This document shows positions 45,490 through 53,897 of a stretch of 64,000 nt of DNA, piece by piece. Positions within the stretch are counted from its first letter, which is position 1, and each line of letters opens with the position of its first letter. Source of the DNA: Candidatus Saccharimonadota bacterium (GTDB lineage: Bacteria; Patescibacteriota; Saccharimonadia; Saccharimonadales; Saccharimonadaceae); assembly GCA_030445265.1 (NCBI GenBank), contig JAUCSC010000001.1, positions 248,001 to 312,000 of the forward strand. Direction: 5' to 3'. The translations under genes were made by a program, and so were the position numbers. Under the pieces are notes generated by a model. It had not been told where the DNA came from. It searched no databases and was given only the letters and a program-made list of their open reading frames with translations.

Positions 45490-48384
45490 ATGAAGCGCTA
45501 CAATCCTTCCGAAATCGAACCGAAGTGGCAGGCAGTCTGGGACGAACAGCAAGTCAACCACGTTGATGCTGACCATCAGCGCCAAAAACTATACGTTTCC
45601 GGCATGTTCCCGTACCCGAGTGGAGCTGGTATGCATACCGGCCACGCCTTCAGCTATTCGATCGTCGATGCAATCGCGCGCTTTCACCGCCAGCATGGCA
45701 TGAATGTCCTTAACCCAATGGGCTGGGACACCTTCGGATTGCCAGCGGAAAACTATGCGATCAAGACAGGTACTCAGCCAGCGGCTGCCACCGAAATCAA
45801 CATTGCGAATTTCAAGAAGCAATTTAAGCGCATGGGCGTCAGTATTGATTGGCACCGGGAAATAAACACCACTGACCCAGAGTATTACCGCTGGACACAG
45901 TGGGTATTTACAAAGCTGTTTGAGCGTGGCCTGGCCTACCAAAAAGAGAGCCTCCAGTGGTGGTGTCCTGTCGACAAAACGGTGCTTGCGAATGAGCAGG
46001 TCGAAGGCGGCCATTGTTGGCGCTGCGGCAGCTTGGTTGAGAAAAAGTCGATGAAGCAGTGGTTCTTTAAGATCACCGAGTATGCCGACGCGCTGCTGGA
46101 TGAAATCGAGGATTTGGATTGGCCACAAAAGATTAAGACAGCCCAGACGAACTGGATCGGAAAGTCACAAGGCGCAGAGATTGAGTTTTCGCTTTCGGAA
46201 AATGGGGCTGCAGATGTTTCTTCAAACGCGACCTCAATTTCCGTCTTCTCAACTCGACCGGATACGATTTTCGGTGCTACGTTCTTAGTGATTGCGCCAG
46301 AACATCCGCTGGTTACCTCACTTACGACTGATGAGATGCGTGAATCAGTCGAAAGCTACGTCAAAGACGCCGTCAAGAAGTCTGAAATCGATCGGATGAA
46401 CGACACAAAGGAAAAGACCGGCGTATTTACGGGCAGCTACGCAGTCAATCCAGCAACCGGAGAAAATATACCCGTCTGGGTGGCGGATTATGTTCTGACT
46501 GGCTACGGCACGGGTGCAATCATGGCTGTTCCGGCGCACGATGAACGTGATTATGCATTTGCCGAAAAGTTTAAGCTGCCGATTATTAATGTGATAAATC
46601 CTTCCTTCGGTGAACCGCAGGGTGATGAAACGCATAAAGTCGGCGTGAATATTGCTTTACGCGATCCAAAGACGGATAAGGTTGTCGTCCTCGATTGGGG
46701 CCCACGTCGTGAACGTTCCGGAGGCATGATGCTTATCGGTGGCGGTGTCGACAATGATGAAGATATCGTCGAGTGCGCCATACGCGAAATTGCTGAAGAA
46801 ACTGGCTATACCGACGTCCAACTTGTGGCGCGGTCGGAGGCAATCGGCCGAGGCTATTTCTATTCCAATGTAAAAGACAAGAATTATTCGATTGATGCGC
46901 ATGGTCTTTATTTTGAACTGGTGAGTGACAAGCAGGAGGACACGAATCTTGATGAAGGTGAAAAAGAAAAGTTCACGGTTACGTGGCAACCGACGGACAA
47001 AGTGGCTGCCATGCTTGACGACGGGATTCACCGCTACTTCTTTGAAACGCTCGTAGAGGGCAAAAGTTATCACGGCGAAGGACTGTTAGTAAATAGCGGC
47101 GCCTTCAATGGCATGAGTACCAGTGATGCCCGGGAAGAGATTGTCGACTGGCTTGAGCAACAAGGCACCGGACGATCAATGATTACCTACAAGATGCGTG
47201 ACTGGCTGATCAGCCGGCAACGATATTGGGGCGCGCCGATCCCTATCATTCACTGTGAGGAGCATGGAGCTGTTCCTGTCCCCGACGATCAATTGCCGGT
47301 CGTGCTGCCAGTTGTTGAAGACTTTGCACCGAAGGGTGACGGCAAATCAGTCTTGGGCCGCGTTGAGGAATGGGTCAATACGACCTGCCCGACCTGCGGT
47401 GGGCCAGCAAAGCGTGAAACCGATACAATGGACGGGTATGCCTGCAGCAGCTGGTATCTTCTTCGTTACGCCGATCCACACAATGACGTACAGGCCTGGG
47501 ATCCAGAGAAAGCAAACTACTGGGCACCAGTTGACTACTACGTAGGCGGCGACCATGCCGTTGCTCATCTTTTGTATGTGCGTTTTTGGACGCATGTCTT
47601 CCATGACATGGGACTGACTCAATTTAAGGAGCCGGTAAAGAAACTGGTTTACCATGGCTATATTAATGCCGAAGATGGCACAAAGATGAGTAAGAGCAAG
47701 GGTAACGTGATCGATCCACTCGACATTATTGATCAAGGCTATGGTGCCGATGCACTTCGTACCTATGTGCTCTTCATGGGACCCATCGAACTTGATGCCG
47801 CCTGGGACTCACGAGGCATCGCTGGGGTATACCGGTTCCTCAACCGCGTATGGACGCTCACACAGCAATATCTTGATGCTGACAAAAACCAGACAAAGAA
47901 CGACGAGGCGGTGAAGGTAGCAATGCACCGTGCGACGAAGAAAGCGACCGATGATTATCGCCGCCTCAGCTTTAACACGGCAATTGCCGCGCTCATGGAA
48001 TATACCAACGAGCTGTATAAGTATAAGATTGATGGCTACTCAGATACGGTCTGGCGTGAAGCACTCTCGCGGCTGGTGCAGCTGGTTGCTCCGGTGGCTC
48101 CGCACATTGCCGAAGAGCTTTGGCATCAATTGGGGCATGACTCGTTTATTCAAAATGCCCCGTGGCCTACCTGGGACGACGCTTTGACTGAAAATGAATC
48201 GATAACTATCGCCGTACAGGTGAATGGTAAGCTCCGCGGCGAAGTGACGCTCGAGAAAGATGCGAGCGAAGATGATATCAAAGCAGCTGCGCTATCTCAC
48301 GAAAATGTGGCAAAGTTTTTGGACAATAAAGAACCGACCAAGATCATATATATCCGTGGTCGGCTCGTCAGCATTGTCGTTTAG
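45490..48384 (+). CDS. leuS: Leucyl-tRNA synthetase with inserted Nudix domain
   Basis: Charges tRNA-Leu. HxGH signature is HTGH (49-52), with CP1 editing motifs GTGAIMAVPAHDERDYAFA (D-R-D) and KMSKS (732-736). A C-terminal anticodon domain is followed by a VQVNGKLRGEVTL tail. Between FKLPIINVI (about 362-370) and GEGLLVNSG (about 529-537), where E. coli LeuRS has about 20 residues, there are about 150-160 residues. These contain a complete Nudix box: GG near 417, then E, and REIAEETGY (432-440). 964 residues versus about 860 in E. coli reflects this insert. TACAAT gives a 3-nt leader. Confidence 0.95.
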   Translation: MKRYNPSEIEPKWQAVWDEQQVNHVDADHQRQKLYVSGMFPYPSGAGMHTGHAFSYSIVDAIARFHRQHGMNVLNPMGWDTFGLPAENYAIKTGTQPAAATEINIANFKKQFKRMGVSIDWHREINTTDPEYYRWTQWVFTKLFERGLAYQKESLQWWCPVDKTVLANEQVEGGHCWRCGSLVEKKSMKQWFFKITEYADALLDEIEDLDWPQKIKTAQTNWIGKSQGAEIEFSLSENGAADVSSNATSISVFSTRPDTIFGATFLVIAPEHPLVTSLTTDEMRESVESYVKDAVKKSEIDRMNDTKEKTGVFTGSYAVNPATGENIPVWVADYVLTGYGTGAIMAVPAHDERDYAFAEKFKLPIINVINPSFGEPQGDETHKVGVNIALRDPKTDKVVVLDWGPRRERSGGMMLIGGGVDNDEDIVECAIREIAEETGYTDVQLVARSEAIGRGYFYSNVKDKNYSIDAHGLYFELVSDKQEDTNLDEGEKEKFTVTWQPTDKVAAMLDDGIHRYFFETLVEGKSYHGEGLLVNSGAFNGMSTSDAREEIVDWLEQQGTGRSMITYKMRDWLISRQRYWGAPIPIIHCEEHGAVPVPDDQLPVVLPVVEDFAPKGDGKSVLGRVEEWVNTTCPTCGGPAKRETDTMDGYACSSWYLLRYADPHNDVQAWDPEKANYWAPVDYYVGGDHAVAHLLYVRFWTHVFHDMGLTQFKEPVKKLVYHGYINAEDGTKMSKSKGNVIDPLDIIDQGYGADALRTYVLFMGPIELDAAWDSRGIAGVYRFLNRVWTLTQQYLDADKNQTKNDEAVKVAMHRATKKATDDYRRLSFNTAIAALMEYTNELYKYKIDGYSDTVWREALSRLVQLVAPVAPHIAEELWHQLGHDSFIQNAPWPTWDDALTENESITIAVQVNGKLRGEVTLEKDASEDDIKAAALSHENVAKFLDNKEPTKIIYIRGRLVSIVV

Positions 48385-48514
48385 CCTATCTTCTCATTAT
48401 AACACTTATGCTAATATATGTCAAATGTAGAGGTACTTCACTTGATACGGAGGTGGCGCTCGTAGTATAATGCAGGGTAAGTATTATAAAAGAACCTCAT
48501 AAGGAGTACATTGT

Positions 48515-48667
48515 ATGGGACAGCCCAAGAAACAGACGAGCCCCCGCAAGACGGGACTACGTCGGAGTCACCTTCGACTGACGCTTGCTCGCCGTGTCAA
48601 CGCTACGTCACCGGTAAAGGTGAAGACTACGCGCCGTGAAACCGGCAAAACGAAAACCGAAGCTTAA
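48515..48667 (+). CDS. rpmF: Ribosomal protein bL32
   Basis: 50-residue basic protein starting GQPKKQTSPRKTGLRRSHLR, matching the conserved bL32 N-terminus (PKK.TS...RRSH). The zinc-ribbon cysteines of many bL32 proteins are absent, and the C-terminus is a short basic tail (TTRRETGKTKTEA). AAGGAG (48501-48506) lies 8 nt before ATG 48515. Binds 23S rRNA in the 50S subunit. It precedes nusB by 46 bp and may be in the same operon. Confidence 0.88.
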   Translation: MGQPKKQTSPRKTGLRRSHLRLTLARRVNATSPVKVKTTRRETGKTKTEA

Positions 48668-48713
48668 GGCTCCGGCTACCTTAAAACAACTGAATTAAAG
48701 AGAGAAAAACGCC

Positions 48714-49172
48714 ATGGCATCAAACCGTCATCTCGGACGCATCGTCGCTTTGCAGACTCTGTATGAATATGAGTTTCGCGTTCAATCCGAAGACGAGTCC
48801 GCCTCTGTCGACGAAATCCTCAAACGGAATCTCGACCGATATGAAACCGCCATCGAAGATACTGGCTTTGTCGAAAATATCGTCAAAGGGGTTATAAAAA
48901 CCCAAGCCGACCTCGATGCAAAGATCCAGCCGATTGCTCCGGACTGGCCCATCGACCAAATAGCCCGAATTGACCGTAATATTCTCCGCATTGGTGTCTA
49001 CGAATTGCTTCATGAAGCAAAAGTCGTTCCGCCAAAAGTGGCCATCAACGAAGCAGTCGAACTTGCCAAAGCGTTTGGATCTGACAACTCAAGTAAATTC
49101 GTCAACGGCGTCCTCGGGACAGCCTACCGGATTCTCGTTGAAGGAGCAGACAATGCCAGCACCACAGTTTGA
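48714..49172 (+). CDS. nusB: Transcription antitermination factor NusB
   Basis: All-helical RNA-binding protein: [19 protein letters not shown] at the start, the middle [20 protein letters not shown], and the signature [30 protein letters not shown]. With NusE/S10 it binds boxA in rRNA transcripts. It overlaps the Nudix gene by 20 bp and leads an RNA-metabolism operon (nusB-nudix-rnc). Confidence 0.95.
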   Translation: MASNRHLGRIVALQTLYEYEFRVQSEDESASVDEILKRNLDRYETAIEDTGFVENIVKGVIKTQADLDAKIQPIAPDWPIDQIARIDRNILRIGVYELLHEAKVVPPKVAINEAVELAKAFGSDNSSKFVNGVLGTAYRILVEGADNASTTV

Positions 49173-49647
49173 TAAGTTCAAAAAGTATTTTAACCGCAAG
49201 AAGCCGTCGATTCAGGAAATTGTTCGTGAACCGACCGCTGGCGGTATCGTGTTTCGACGCGACAAGGACAACGGGATTGAGATCCTGTTAATCCAGGATG
49301 CCAAGGATCGCTGGACTATTCCCAAAGGTCACGTCGAGGAAGGCGAGACCGCCCAGCAAGCAGCAAAGCGTGAAATAGGCGAAGAAGCCGGACTGACCAA
49401 TACGGAAGTCCTCGGATGGCTCGGCAAGATTCATTTTCGATATCGACGGATCGATAAGCTTGTCCTCATGACAACCCAAATCTATTTGGTGCGGGCCGGC
49501 GGCGATACGAACGCTATTCAAAAGGAAGAGTGGATGAACGGCATAAAGTGGTTTAAGTTTCACGATGCCCTCGATGCTATTGAGTATGAGGACATCGGGA
49601 AACTTATGTTGCTTGCCATGAAGCGAATTCGGCAGGAGAACCTCTAA
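49153..49647 (+). CDS. Nudix hydrolase
   Basis: Stand-alone Nudix protein of 164 residues with full box [23 protein letters not shown]. The preceding RWTIPK strand and following [13 protein letters not shown] are typical of the MutT/Ap4A-hydrolase-like group. Hydrolyses nucleoside diphosphates linked to another moiety; possible RNA 5' or Ap4A substrate given its neighbours nusB and rnc. ATG 49153 has AAGGAG 6 nt upstream within nusB. It is not closely similar to the Nudix insert in LeuRS. Confidence 0.9.
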   Translation: MPAPQFDKFKKYFNRKKPSIQEIVREPTAGGIVFRRDKDNGIEILLIQDAKDRWTIPKGHVEEGETAQQAAKREIGEEAGLTNTEVLGWLGKIHFRYRRIDKLVLMTTQIYLVRAGGDTNAIQKEEWMNGIKWFKFHDALDAIEYEDIGKLMLLAMKRIRQENL

Positions 49648-50364
49648 GTGAGTGGCATGCAAGTCGCACCGTATCAGGAGTTTGCCCGCGACAAGTTAGG
49701 CTATGAGTTTATTGATATCGAGCTTCTCGTGACTGCGCTGACCCACCGGAGCTATGTGAATGAGCACAAAAAGAGCGTCAATCAGCACAATGAGCGACTA
49801 GAGTTTCTGGGAGACGCCGTCCTTGAACTGGTCGTGACTGACTTTTTATTTAAGAATTATAGCGAGCCGGAAGGTATTTTGACGAGCTGGCGTGCTGCCT
49901 TGGTCCGGACGGAAAGCATTGGCGATGCTGGTCAAAAACTTGGCTACGAGCCGCTTGTTCGGATGAGCCGAGGTGAAAAGCAGGGGAGTGAACGCGCCCG
50001 GCTTCAGATCCTAGCTAACGCCTTTGAAGCACTTATCGGGGCGATTTATCTCGAACGCGGCTATGAAGATGCAGCCGTGTTTATCCATGCCAATATCACC
50101 AGCAAGCTTGAGAATATCTTATCTGAAGGCACCTGGCGCGATGCAAAGTCGCATTTGCAGGAAGTGATGCAGCGTCATGACAACGTCACACCGCTCTACA
50201 AAGTTATTTCAGAAATCGGGCCTGACCATGACAAAATATTCACGCTTGGTGTCTATGCGGGCGGCAAATTGATGGGCAAGGGAACCGGCCCGAGTAAACA
50301 GGTAGCTCAGCAGCAGGCTGCGAAGCAGGCGCTCCATGCCTATGAAAAGGGTTCGGAGCATTGA
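49648..50364 (+). CDS. rnc: Ribonuclease III
   Basis: Cleaves double-stranded RNA, including rRNA precursors. RIIID signature NERLEFLGDAVLELVVTDFL with catalytic E/D, the second acidic motif NAFEALIGAIYLERG, and a C-terminal dsRBD (DAKSHLQEVMQRH...KQVAQQQAAKQALHAYEK). GTG start directly after the Nudix stop, with an upstream AGGAG. Normal length at 238 residues. Confidence 0.95.
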   Translation: MSGMQVAPYQEFARDKLGYEFIDIELLVTALTHRSYVNEHKKSVNQHNERLEFLGDAVLELVVTDFLFKNYSEPEGILTSWRAALVRTESIGDAGQKLGYEPLVRMSRGEKQGSERARLQILANAFEALIGAIYLERGYEDAAVFIHANITSKLENILSEGTWRDAKSHLQEVMQRHDNVTPLYKVISEIGPDHDKIFTLGVYAGGKLMGKGTGPSKQVAQQQAAKQALHAYEKGSEH

Positions 50365-50459
50365 CTCGAGAGTAAAAATAGGGTAAACTAACTCGAGATA
50401 AAAGCAGAGATAAGCTCCGTGAAAACGAAGCGATTAAGTGAAAAGGATTTGATAGAAAT

Positions 50460-50861
50460 ATGCTCGCAATTCGATTGCAACGCCTCGGCCGTAGTGGTTA
50501 CCCAACCTACCGCGTGGCAGTACAAGAGTCACAACGACACCCATCAAGTGGTCGTGTGGTCGCTTATGTTGGAAGTTATAACCCACACACCAAGCAATCG
50601 CATGTTCAAGTAGAACTAGCTCAGAAGTACCTGGATAATGGCGCACAGCCATCACCACGTGTTGTTAAGCTTCTCAAAGACGCCGGCGTCGTATTGCCAA
50701 AATGGGTCAATGAGCTTGGATCAGCTAAGCAAAAGGGTATACGTCACCCCGACAAGCTTCGCAAGAACCAGCCAAAAGAAGAGCCGGTTGCCGAAGTTGC
50801 ACCAGCACCAGAAGCAGCTGAAGCTGACACCGCTGAGCCGACTGAAGCACCAGCCAAATAA
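50460..50861 (+). CDS. rpsP: Ribosomal protein bS16 with C-terminal extension
   Basis: bS16 core in residues 1-80: LAIRLQRLGRSGYPTYRVAVQ, SSGRVVAYVGSYNPH and LDNGAQPSPRVVKLLKDAGV. A lysine-rich stretch and an Ala/Pro/Glu tail (about 95-133) make it about 45 residues longer than usual. Part of 30S assembly. It heads the conserved rpsP-khpA-trmD neighbourhood and ends at its own terminator. Confidence 0.95.
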   Translation: MLAIRLQRLGRSGYPTYRVAVQESQRHPSSGRVVAYVGSYNPHTKQSHVQVELAQKYLDNGAQPSPRVVKLLKDAGVVLPKWVNELGSAKQKGIRHPDKLRKNQPKEEPVAEVAPAPEAAEADTAEPTEAPAK

Positions 50862-50888
50862 GCGCATCTCTGCTTATGCTAATTGAAC

Positions 50889-50913
50889 GCCCCTCCGCAC
50901 AGAGGGGCTTTTT
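50889..50913 (+). terminator. Intrinsic terminator after rpsP
   Basis: GCCCCTC / GAGGGGC stem and TTTTT. Confidence 0.9.
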
Positions 50914-50967
50914 CGTGCTACAATAATAGTACGATATCAGTGAGTAGACCGGAAAGATGGAGGGCTT

Positions 50968-51360
50968 ATGTCGACAATAGACCAGCAATTCGTAGAATAT
51001 ATCGTAAAGTCCGTGGTGGGGCATGCGGACGACGTCATCGTTGAACGAACTATTGATGAAAAAGGGGTTTTACTGACCCTCACCGTGAACCCAGATGATC
51101 TTGGGCGTGTCATCGGCAAGCGAGGCGTAACCGCGCAGAGCCTCCGGACATTACTACGAGCACTCGGCACCAAAAACGATGCCCGTTACAACCTCAAGAT
51201 CGTCAATAACGACGACCAGAGAGACTCATATAGTACATCATCAGATGACGAGGTTGCACAGCCTGTGGACACTTCCGTAGAGGAAGCTGTGGATAAGGGG
51301 TCTGACTACACGAAAAAGACTCGTGAAGAGCTTGCAGAACTCGACGATCTCGATATATAA
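50968..51360 (+). CDS. khpA: KH-domain RNA-binding protein KhpA, extended
   Basis: Residues 1-76 are the small KH protein found between rpsP and rimM/trmD: DQQFVEYIVKSVVGHADDV and the GxxG loop VIGKRGVTAQSLRTLLRA. A further 55 residues (Ser/Asp/Glu-rich, then KKTREELAELDDLDI) form an acidic extension absent from typical 76-residue KhpA. It binds RNA and is linked to cell-elongation control in other bacteria. Confidence 0.9.
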   Translation: MSTIDQQFVEYIVKSVVGHADDVIVERTIDEKGVLLTLTVNPDDLGRVIGKRGVTAQSLRTLLRALGTKNDARYNLKIVNNDDQRDSYSTSSDDEVAQPVDTSVEEAVDKGSDYTKKTREELAELDDLDI

Positions 51361-51453
51361 TCATAAACAGTTCAAACAAACTTACTTGAACTGCGAGAAA
51401 CCAGCTCTATGCGAGCAACAAACACCACATTTGTTGAGAGCTTATGTGAATTA

Positions 51454-51480
51454 GAAACTGCCTTTTTTAGGGCAGTTTTT
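51454..51480 (+). terminator. Intrinsic terminator after khpA
   Basis: AAACTGCC-TTTTTTA-GGGCAGTTTTT. Confidence 0.85.
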
Positions 51481-51504
51481 ATGTTTTTGACGTATGTACG
51501 TACA

Positions 51505-51574
51505 TAAAAAAAGGAAGCCCACCGAAAGGGCTCAAGCTAAAGCGGCTGTAAGCCGATTCGGCGGGCTTCCTTTT
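51505..51574 (-). terminator. Long compound terminator of GC-rich unit E
   Basis: AAAAGGAAGCCC.CCGAA and TTCGG.GGGCTTCCTTTT form an 18-bp arm with one mismatch; an inner CGGCT-GTA-AGCCG sits between. A T run follows on the minus strand. Confidence 0.85.
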
Positions 51575-51582
51575 ACGGTGGG

Positions 51583-51843
51583 CTAGATGCCCTCGTCTGA
51601 GTGTTGCTTGGAGGGGCGAAGCGCTCGGAGGAATTGATCCTCTTTGACTTCCCACTCCTTACATTCTCCGTCGAAGACCGTCCATTTCTCACTAGTGGCC
51701 GGACTTTCATCGGTGGCCTCAAGGGCCGGGTGGTACTTGGCGCCGAAGACGTTCTTGAAGCAGATCGGAGGGCCATCGATCGTCAGGATCGGGGCTTGGA
51801 CCTGCTTCATGTGTTCGTCGGCAGCCGCAGTTGGGAGAAGCAT
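51583..51843 (-). CDS. Orphan protein E, 86 aa
   Basis: No known family. ATG 51843 (MLLPTAAADEHMKQV) has GGAAGG about 10 nt upstream; the longer frame to 51903 lacks this. It is acidic, with VQAPILTIDGPPICFKNVFG and WTVFDGECKEWEVKEDQFLRAL. It has a near-consensus promoter and a long terminator of its own, and lies on the minus strand between khpA and trmD, breaking an otherwise conserved plus-strand cluster. Confidence 0.65.
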   Translation of the reverse strand: MLLPTAAADEHMKQVQAPILTIDGPPICFKNVFGAKYHPALEATDESPATSEKWTVFDGECKEWEVKEDQFLRALRPSKQHSDEGI

Positions 51844-51908
51844 AGTACTGCAACCTTCCACTAGGGGCCGATAGGATTCAGATAATGAATCATCTGAAAG
51901 CAAAGAAC

Positions 51909-51937
51909 AGTATACAACACATTTACAAATATGTCAA
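51909..51937 (-). promoter_or_regulatory. Promoter of unit E
   Basis: Minus strand TTGACA (51932-51937), 17-bp spacer, TATACT (51909-51914). It overlaps the region upstream of trmD. Confidence 0.8.
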
Positions 51938-51959
51938 TATATTTTACAATAAGTCAGAT

Positions 51960-52610
51960 ATGAACATACAAGTTATCACGTTATTCCCTGAGATGTTTGA
52001 CGGCGTCCTCAATAGCTCCATGATGTGGAAGGCGCAGAAAGAACAGGCGGTTACCTTTCGCATAATCAATCTCCGCGACTTTGGCATCGGCCCACGTCAG
52101 CAAGTTGATGACACGCCGTATGGTGGGGGAGACGGCATGCTCCTCAAGCCGGAGCCGTTGTTTGCGGCGACGAAAGACGCCAAAGCATTTGATCCGTCGG
52201 CTCGAGTGGTGCTAATGACGCCTCGTGGGCAGCGCTGGACACAGGCAACAGCCTCTGAATGGTCAAAGCGTGATAATGGCCTCATTTTTATCTGCGGGCG
52301 CTACGAAGGCTATGACGAGCGCATTGTGAGCTTGGTCGATGACCAGGTAAGCGTCGGGGATTACGTGTTAACCGGCGGAGAGCTGCCAGCCATGACTATT
52401 ATTGATAGTATCGTCAGATTAATACCTGGCGTACTCGGCGGCGAAAAGAGCGCGGAAATAGAAAGCTTCAGTGACGGTGAGACACTGGAATTTCCTCAAT
52501 ATACGAAACCTTCAGAATATGACGGCATGAAAGTGCCTGACGTACTCCTGAGCGGAAATCACGCCGCGATTGAAAAGTGGCGACAAGAGAATTCATTAAA
52601 GGCTGAGTAA
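51960..52610 (+). CDS. trmD: tRNA (guanine37-N1)-methyltransferase
   Basis: SAM-dependent SPOUT enzyme methylating G37 of tRNAs. Motifs: [45 protein letters not shown] and the knot [16 protein letters not shown] 51960 (MNIQVITLF) was chosen over 51885 because TACAAT (51945-51950) predicts a 3-nt leader and the extension is not TrmD-like. rimM, its usual neighbour, is not between rpsP/khpA and trmD here. Confidence 0.95.
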   Translation: MNIQVITLFPEMFDGVLNSSMMWKAQKEQAVTFRIINLRDFGIGPRQQVDDTPYGGGDGMLLKPEPLFAATKDAKAFDPSARVVLMTPRGQRWTQATASEWSKRDNGLIFICGRYEGYDERIVSLVDDQVSVGDYVLTGGELPAMTIIDSIVRLIPGVLGGEKSAEIESFSDGETLEFPQYTKPSEYDGMKVPDVLLSGNHAAIEKWRQENSLKAE

Positions 52611-52642
52611 CAGTTCGAAAGGTCTAGATAGGTTAGGCCACT

Positions 52643-52682
52643 CAAGCTGTTACCCGAGATTCCACCTTCGGGCAACAGCTTG
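52643..52682 (-). terminator. Hairpin ending GC-rich unit D
   Basis: CAAGCTGTT.CCCGA / TCGGG.AACAGCTTG stem (14 pairs, one mismatch). No clear U tract. Confidence 0.65.
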
Positions 52683-52711
52683 TTGCACATGGTGACGCTC
52701 TCGGGGAGGCG

Positions 52712-53098
52712 CTAGTTGGATCGGGGCCGCGCCCAGATGGTGATGTCGCAGGCCTCTTCGTTTCCGCCGTAGGACGACTGCTCGTCGTAGAGCATGACGA
52801 TGAGGTCGACATCGTCACCAAGTCGCTCGCGAAGAAGGGCTTCAACACGGTCCTTGAGCGGCTCCGGCCGTACACCGTTTGCTCTTTGCCAGCGAACGGC
52901 GATACGGGCCGAGAACTCATTGTTGTAGGCGACAATTTGATTTCGCGCTGCTTTATCGATGAGATCCTTGGCGACCTTCTGAGCCGCCTCTTCCAGCTTC
53001 TGAGCAGCTTGTGCTACGAAATCCACCGTGTGAGCATTCTGCTCACGACGAACATCAGCGGGATGACGGACGACGATCGGTTCTTCTTCTGGTTCCAC
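52712..53098 (-). CDS. GC-rich orphan protein D, 128 aa
   Basis: GTG start with GAAGGAG 6 nt upstream. No known family. The N-terminal half is a long amphipathic helix (VDFVAQAAQKLEEAAQKVAK), followed by EPLKDRVEALLRERLGDDVD and a beta-rich end DITIWARPRSN. Codons are GC-rich. It has its own promoter (minus strand, 53133-53161) and 3' hairpin, and converges on trmD. It belongs by style, not by visible homology, with units A, B, C and E. Confidence 0.65.
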   Translation of the reverse strand: MEPEEEPIVVRHPADVRREQNAHTVDFVAQAAQKLEEAAQKVAKDLIDKAARNQIVAYNNEFSARIAVRWQRANGVRPEPLKDRVEALLRERLGDDVDLIVMLYDEQSSYGGNEEACDITIWARPRSN

Positions 53099-53132
53099 CC
53101 TTACTCCTTCAGCTCGGTGAATGAGGATAGGT

Positions 53133-53161
53133 ATAGTATGACATCAATACCATTATTTCAA
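53133..53161 (-). promoter_or_regulatory. Promoter of GC-rich unit D
   Basis: Minus strand TTGAAA (53156-53161), 17-bp spacer, TACTAT (53133-53138). Confidence 0.6.
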
Positions 53162-53167
53162 AAGAAA

Positions 53168-53185
53168 AACCCCGCACGAATGCGG
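53168..53185. repeat. Second copy of CCGCA-CGAA-TGCGG hairpin core
   Basis: AACCCCGCACGAATGCGG, identical over 18 nt to the core of the terminator at 37176-37193, but with only 5-bp pairing because the right flank differs. A relic or copied terminator. Confidence 0.6.
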
Positions 53186-53370
53186 AGAGTCCTTTGTTGT
53201 GGTGGATGTCGTAGAGCGATGAGTCACAACATGAATTTTTTTGGAGTTTATGTTTGTTTTAGTAACTTTCGCTTGATATGTACTGTACTGAAACCCGAGG
53301 CTAAGCGCAAGCTTTTTATCAAAAATAACAACGATTGTACGTACGCTTTGCGAGACGTATACTGATTAGC

Positions 53371-53835
53371 ATGAGTATATTCGTCAAAGCACAGCCCGCT
53401 CCTGGTCCTGTCTCCCGTAATGTACAGTGGCTTGCCCTGGGATATGCCGGGCTCCTCACTATCCTAGCTCTCACTCAGCTGTATAGCTTTGAAGATGACA
53501 TATTACTCTTCGGGAACGCCTTGCCGGATGGGTTCGCTTTTGTGGCACCGTTGATTGTCGTGAGCGAAGTGTTTGCGCTTCCGTACCTTTTGAGGCTTCA
53601 GCTGAGTCCTGCTATGCGAGTGCTGAGCATGGGTCTCGGTTGGGTAGCAGCTTTAAGCTGGATTGTATGGCCATTAATCTTCATGGGTACAGCTCACCCT
53701 GAGCATAACAGTGGACTGCTTGGAGTAGGGCTGATCGATGTTCCACTATGGTGGACGATCATTGCTGGGGCAGCTATGCTGAGCGTGATAGTAACGATTA
53801 GCAAAAAGATGCCATCATATAAACAAAGAAACTAG
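53371..53835 (+). CDS. Small multi-pass membrane protein, 154 aa
   Basis: Four hydrophobic helices (about 18-36, 52-70, 84-104 and 127-145). No family recognised. ATG 53371 (MSIFVKAQPAPG) was chosen over 53335 because TATACT (53358-53363) predicts transcription starting within 1 nt of it. No operon partner. Confidence 0.65.
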   Translation: MSIFVKAQPAPGPVSRNVQWLALGYAGLLTILALTQLYSFEDDILLFGNALPDGFAFVAPLIVVSEVFALPYLLRLQLSPAMRVLSMGLGWVAALSWIVWPLIFMGTAHPEHNSGLLGVGLIDVPLWWTIIAGAAMLSVIVTISKKMPSYKQRN

Positions 53836-53897
53836 TTGTGGTGTATGCCTATCCAAGCGTATGATAGGGACAATAAGCATATAAGAGGGAGACGGCT

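Noticed and set aside
45444-45490. T-box leader upstream of leuS
   Set aside because: Only 45 nt separate the genes, and TACAAT places the start about 3 nt before the ATG; no room for a T-box.
45589-46128. Long antisense open frame (179 codons) across leuS
   Set aside because: Shadow of the strongly supported LeuRS frame; no start signal and no family resemblance.
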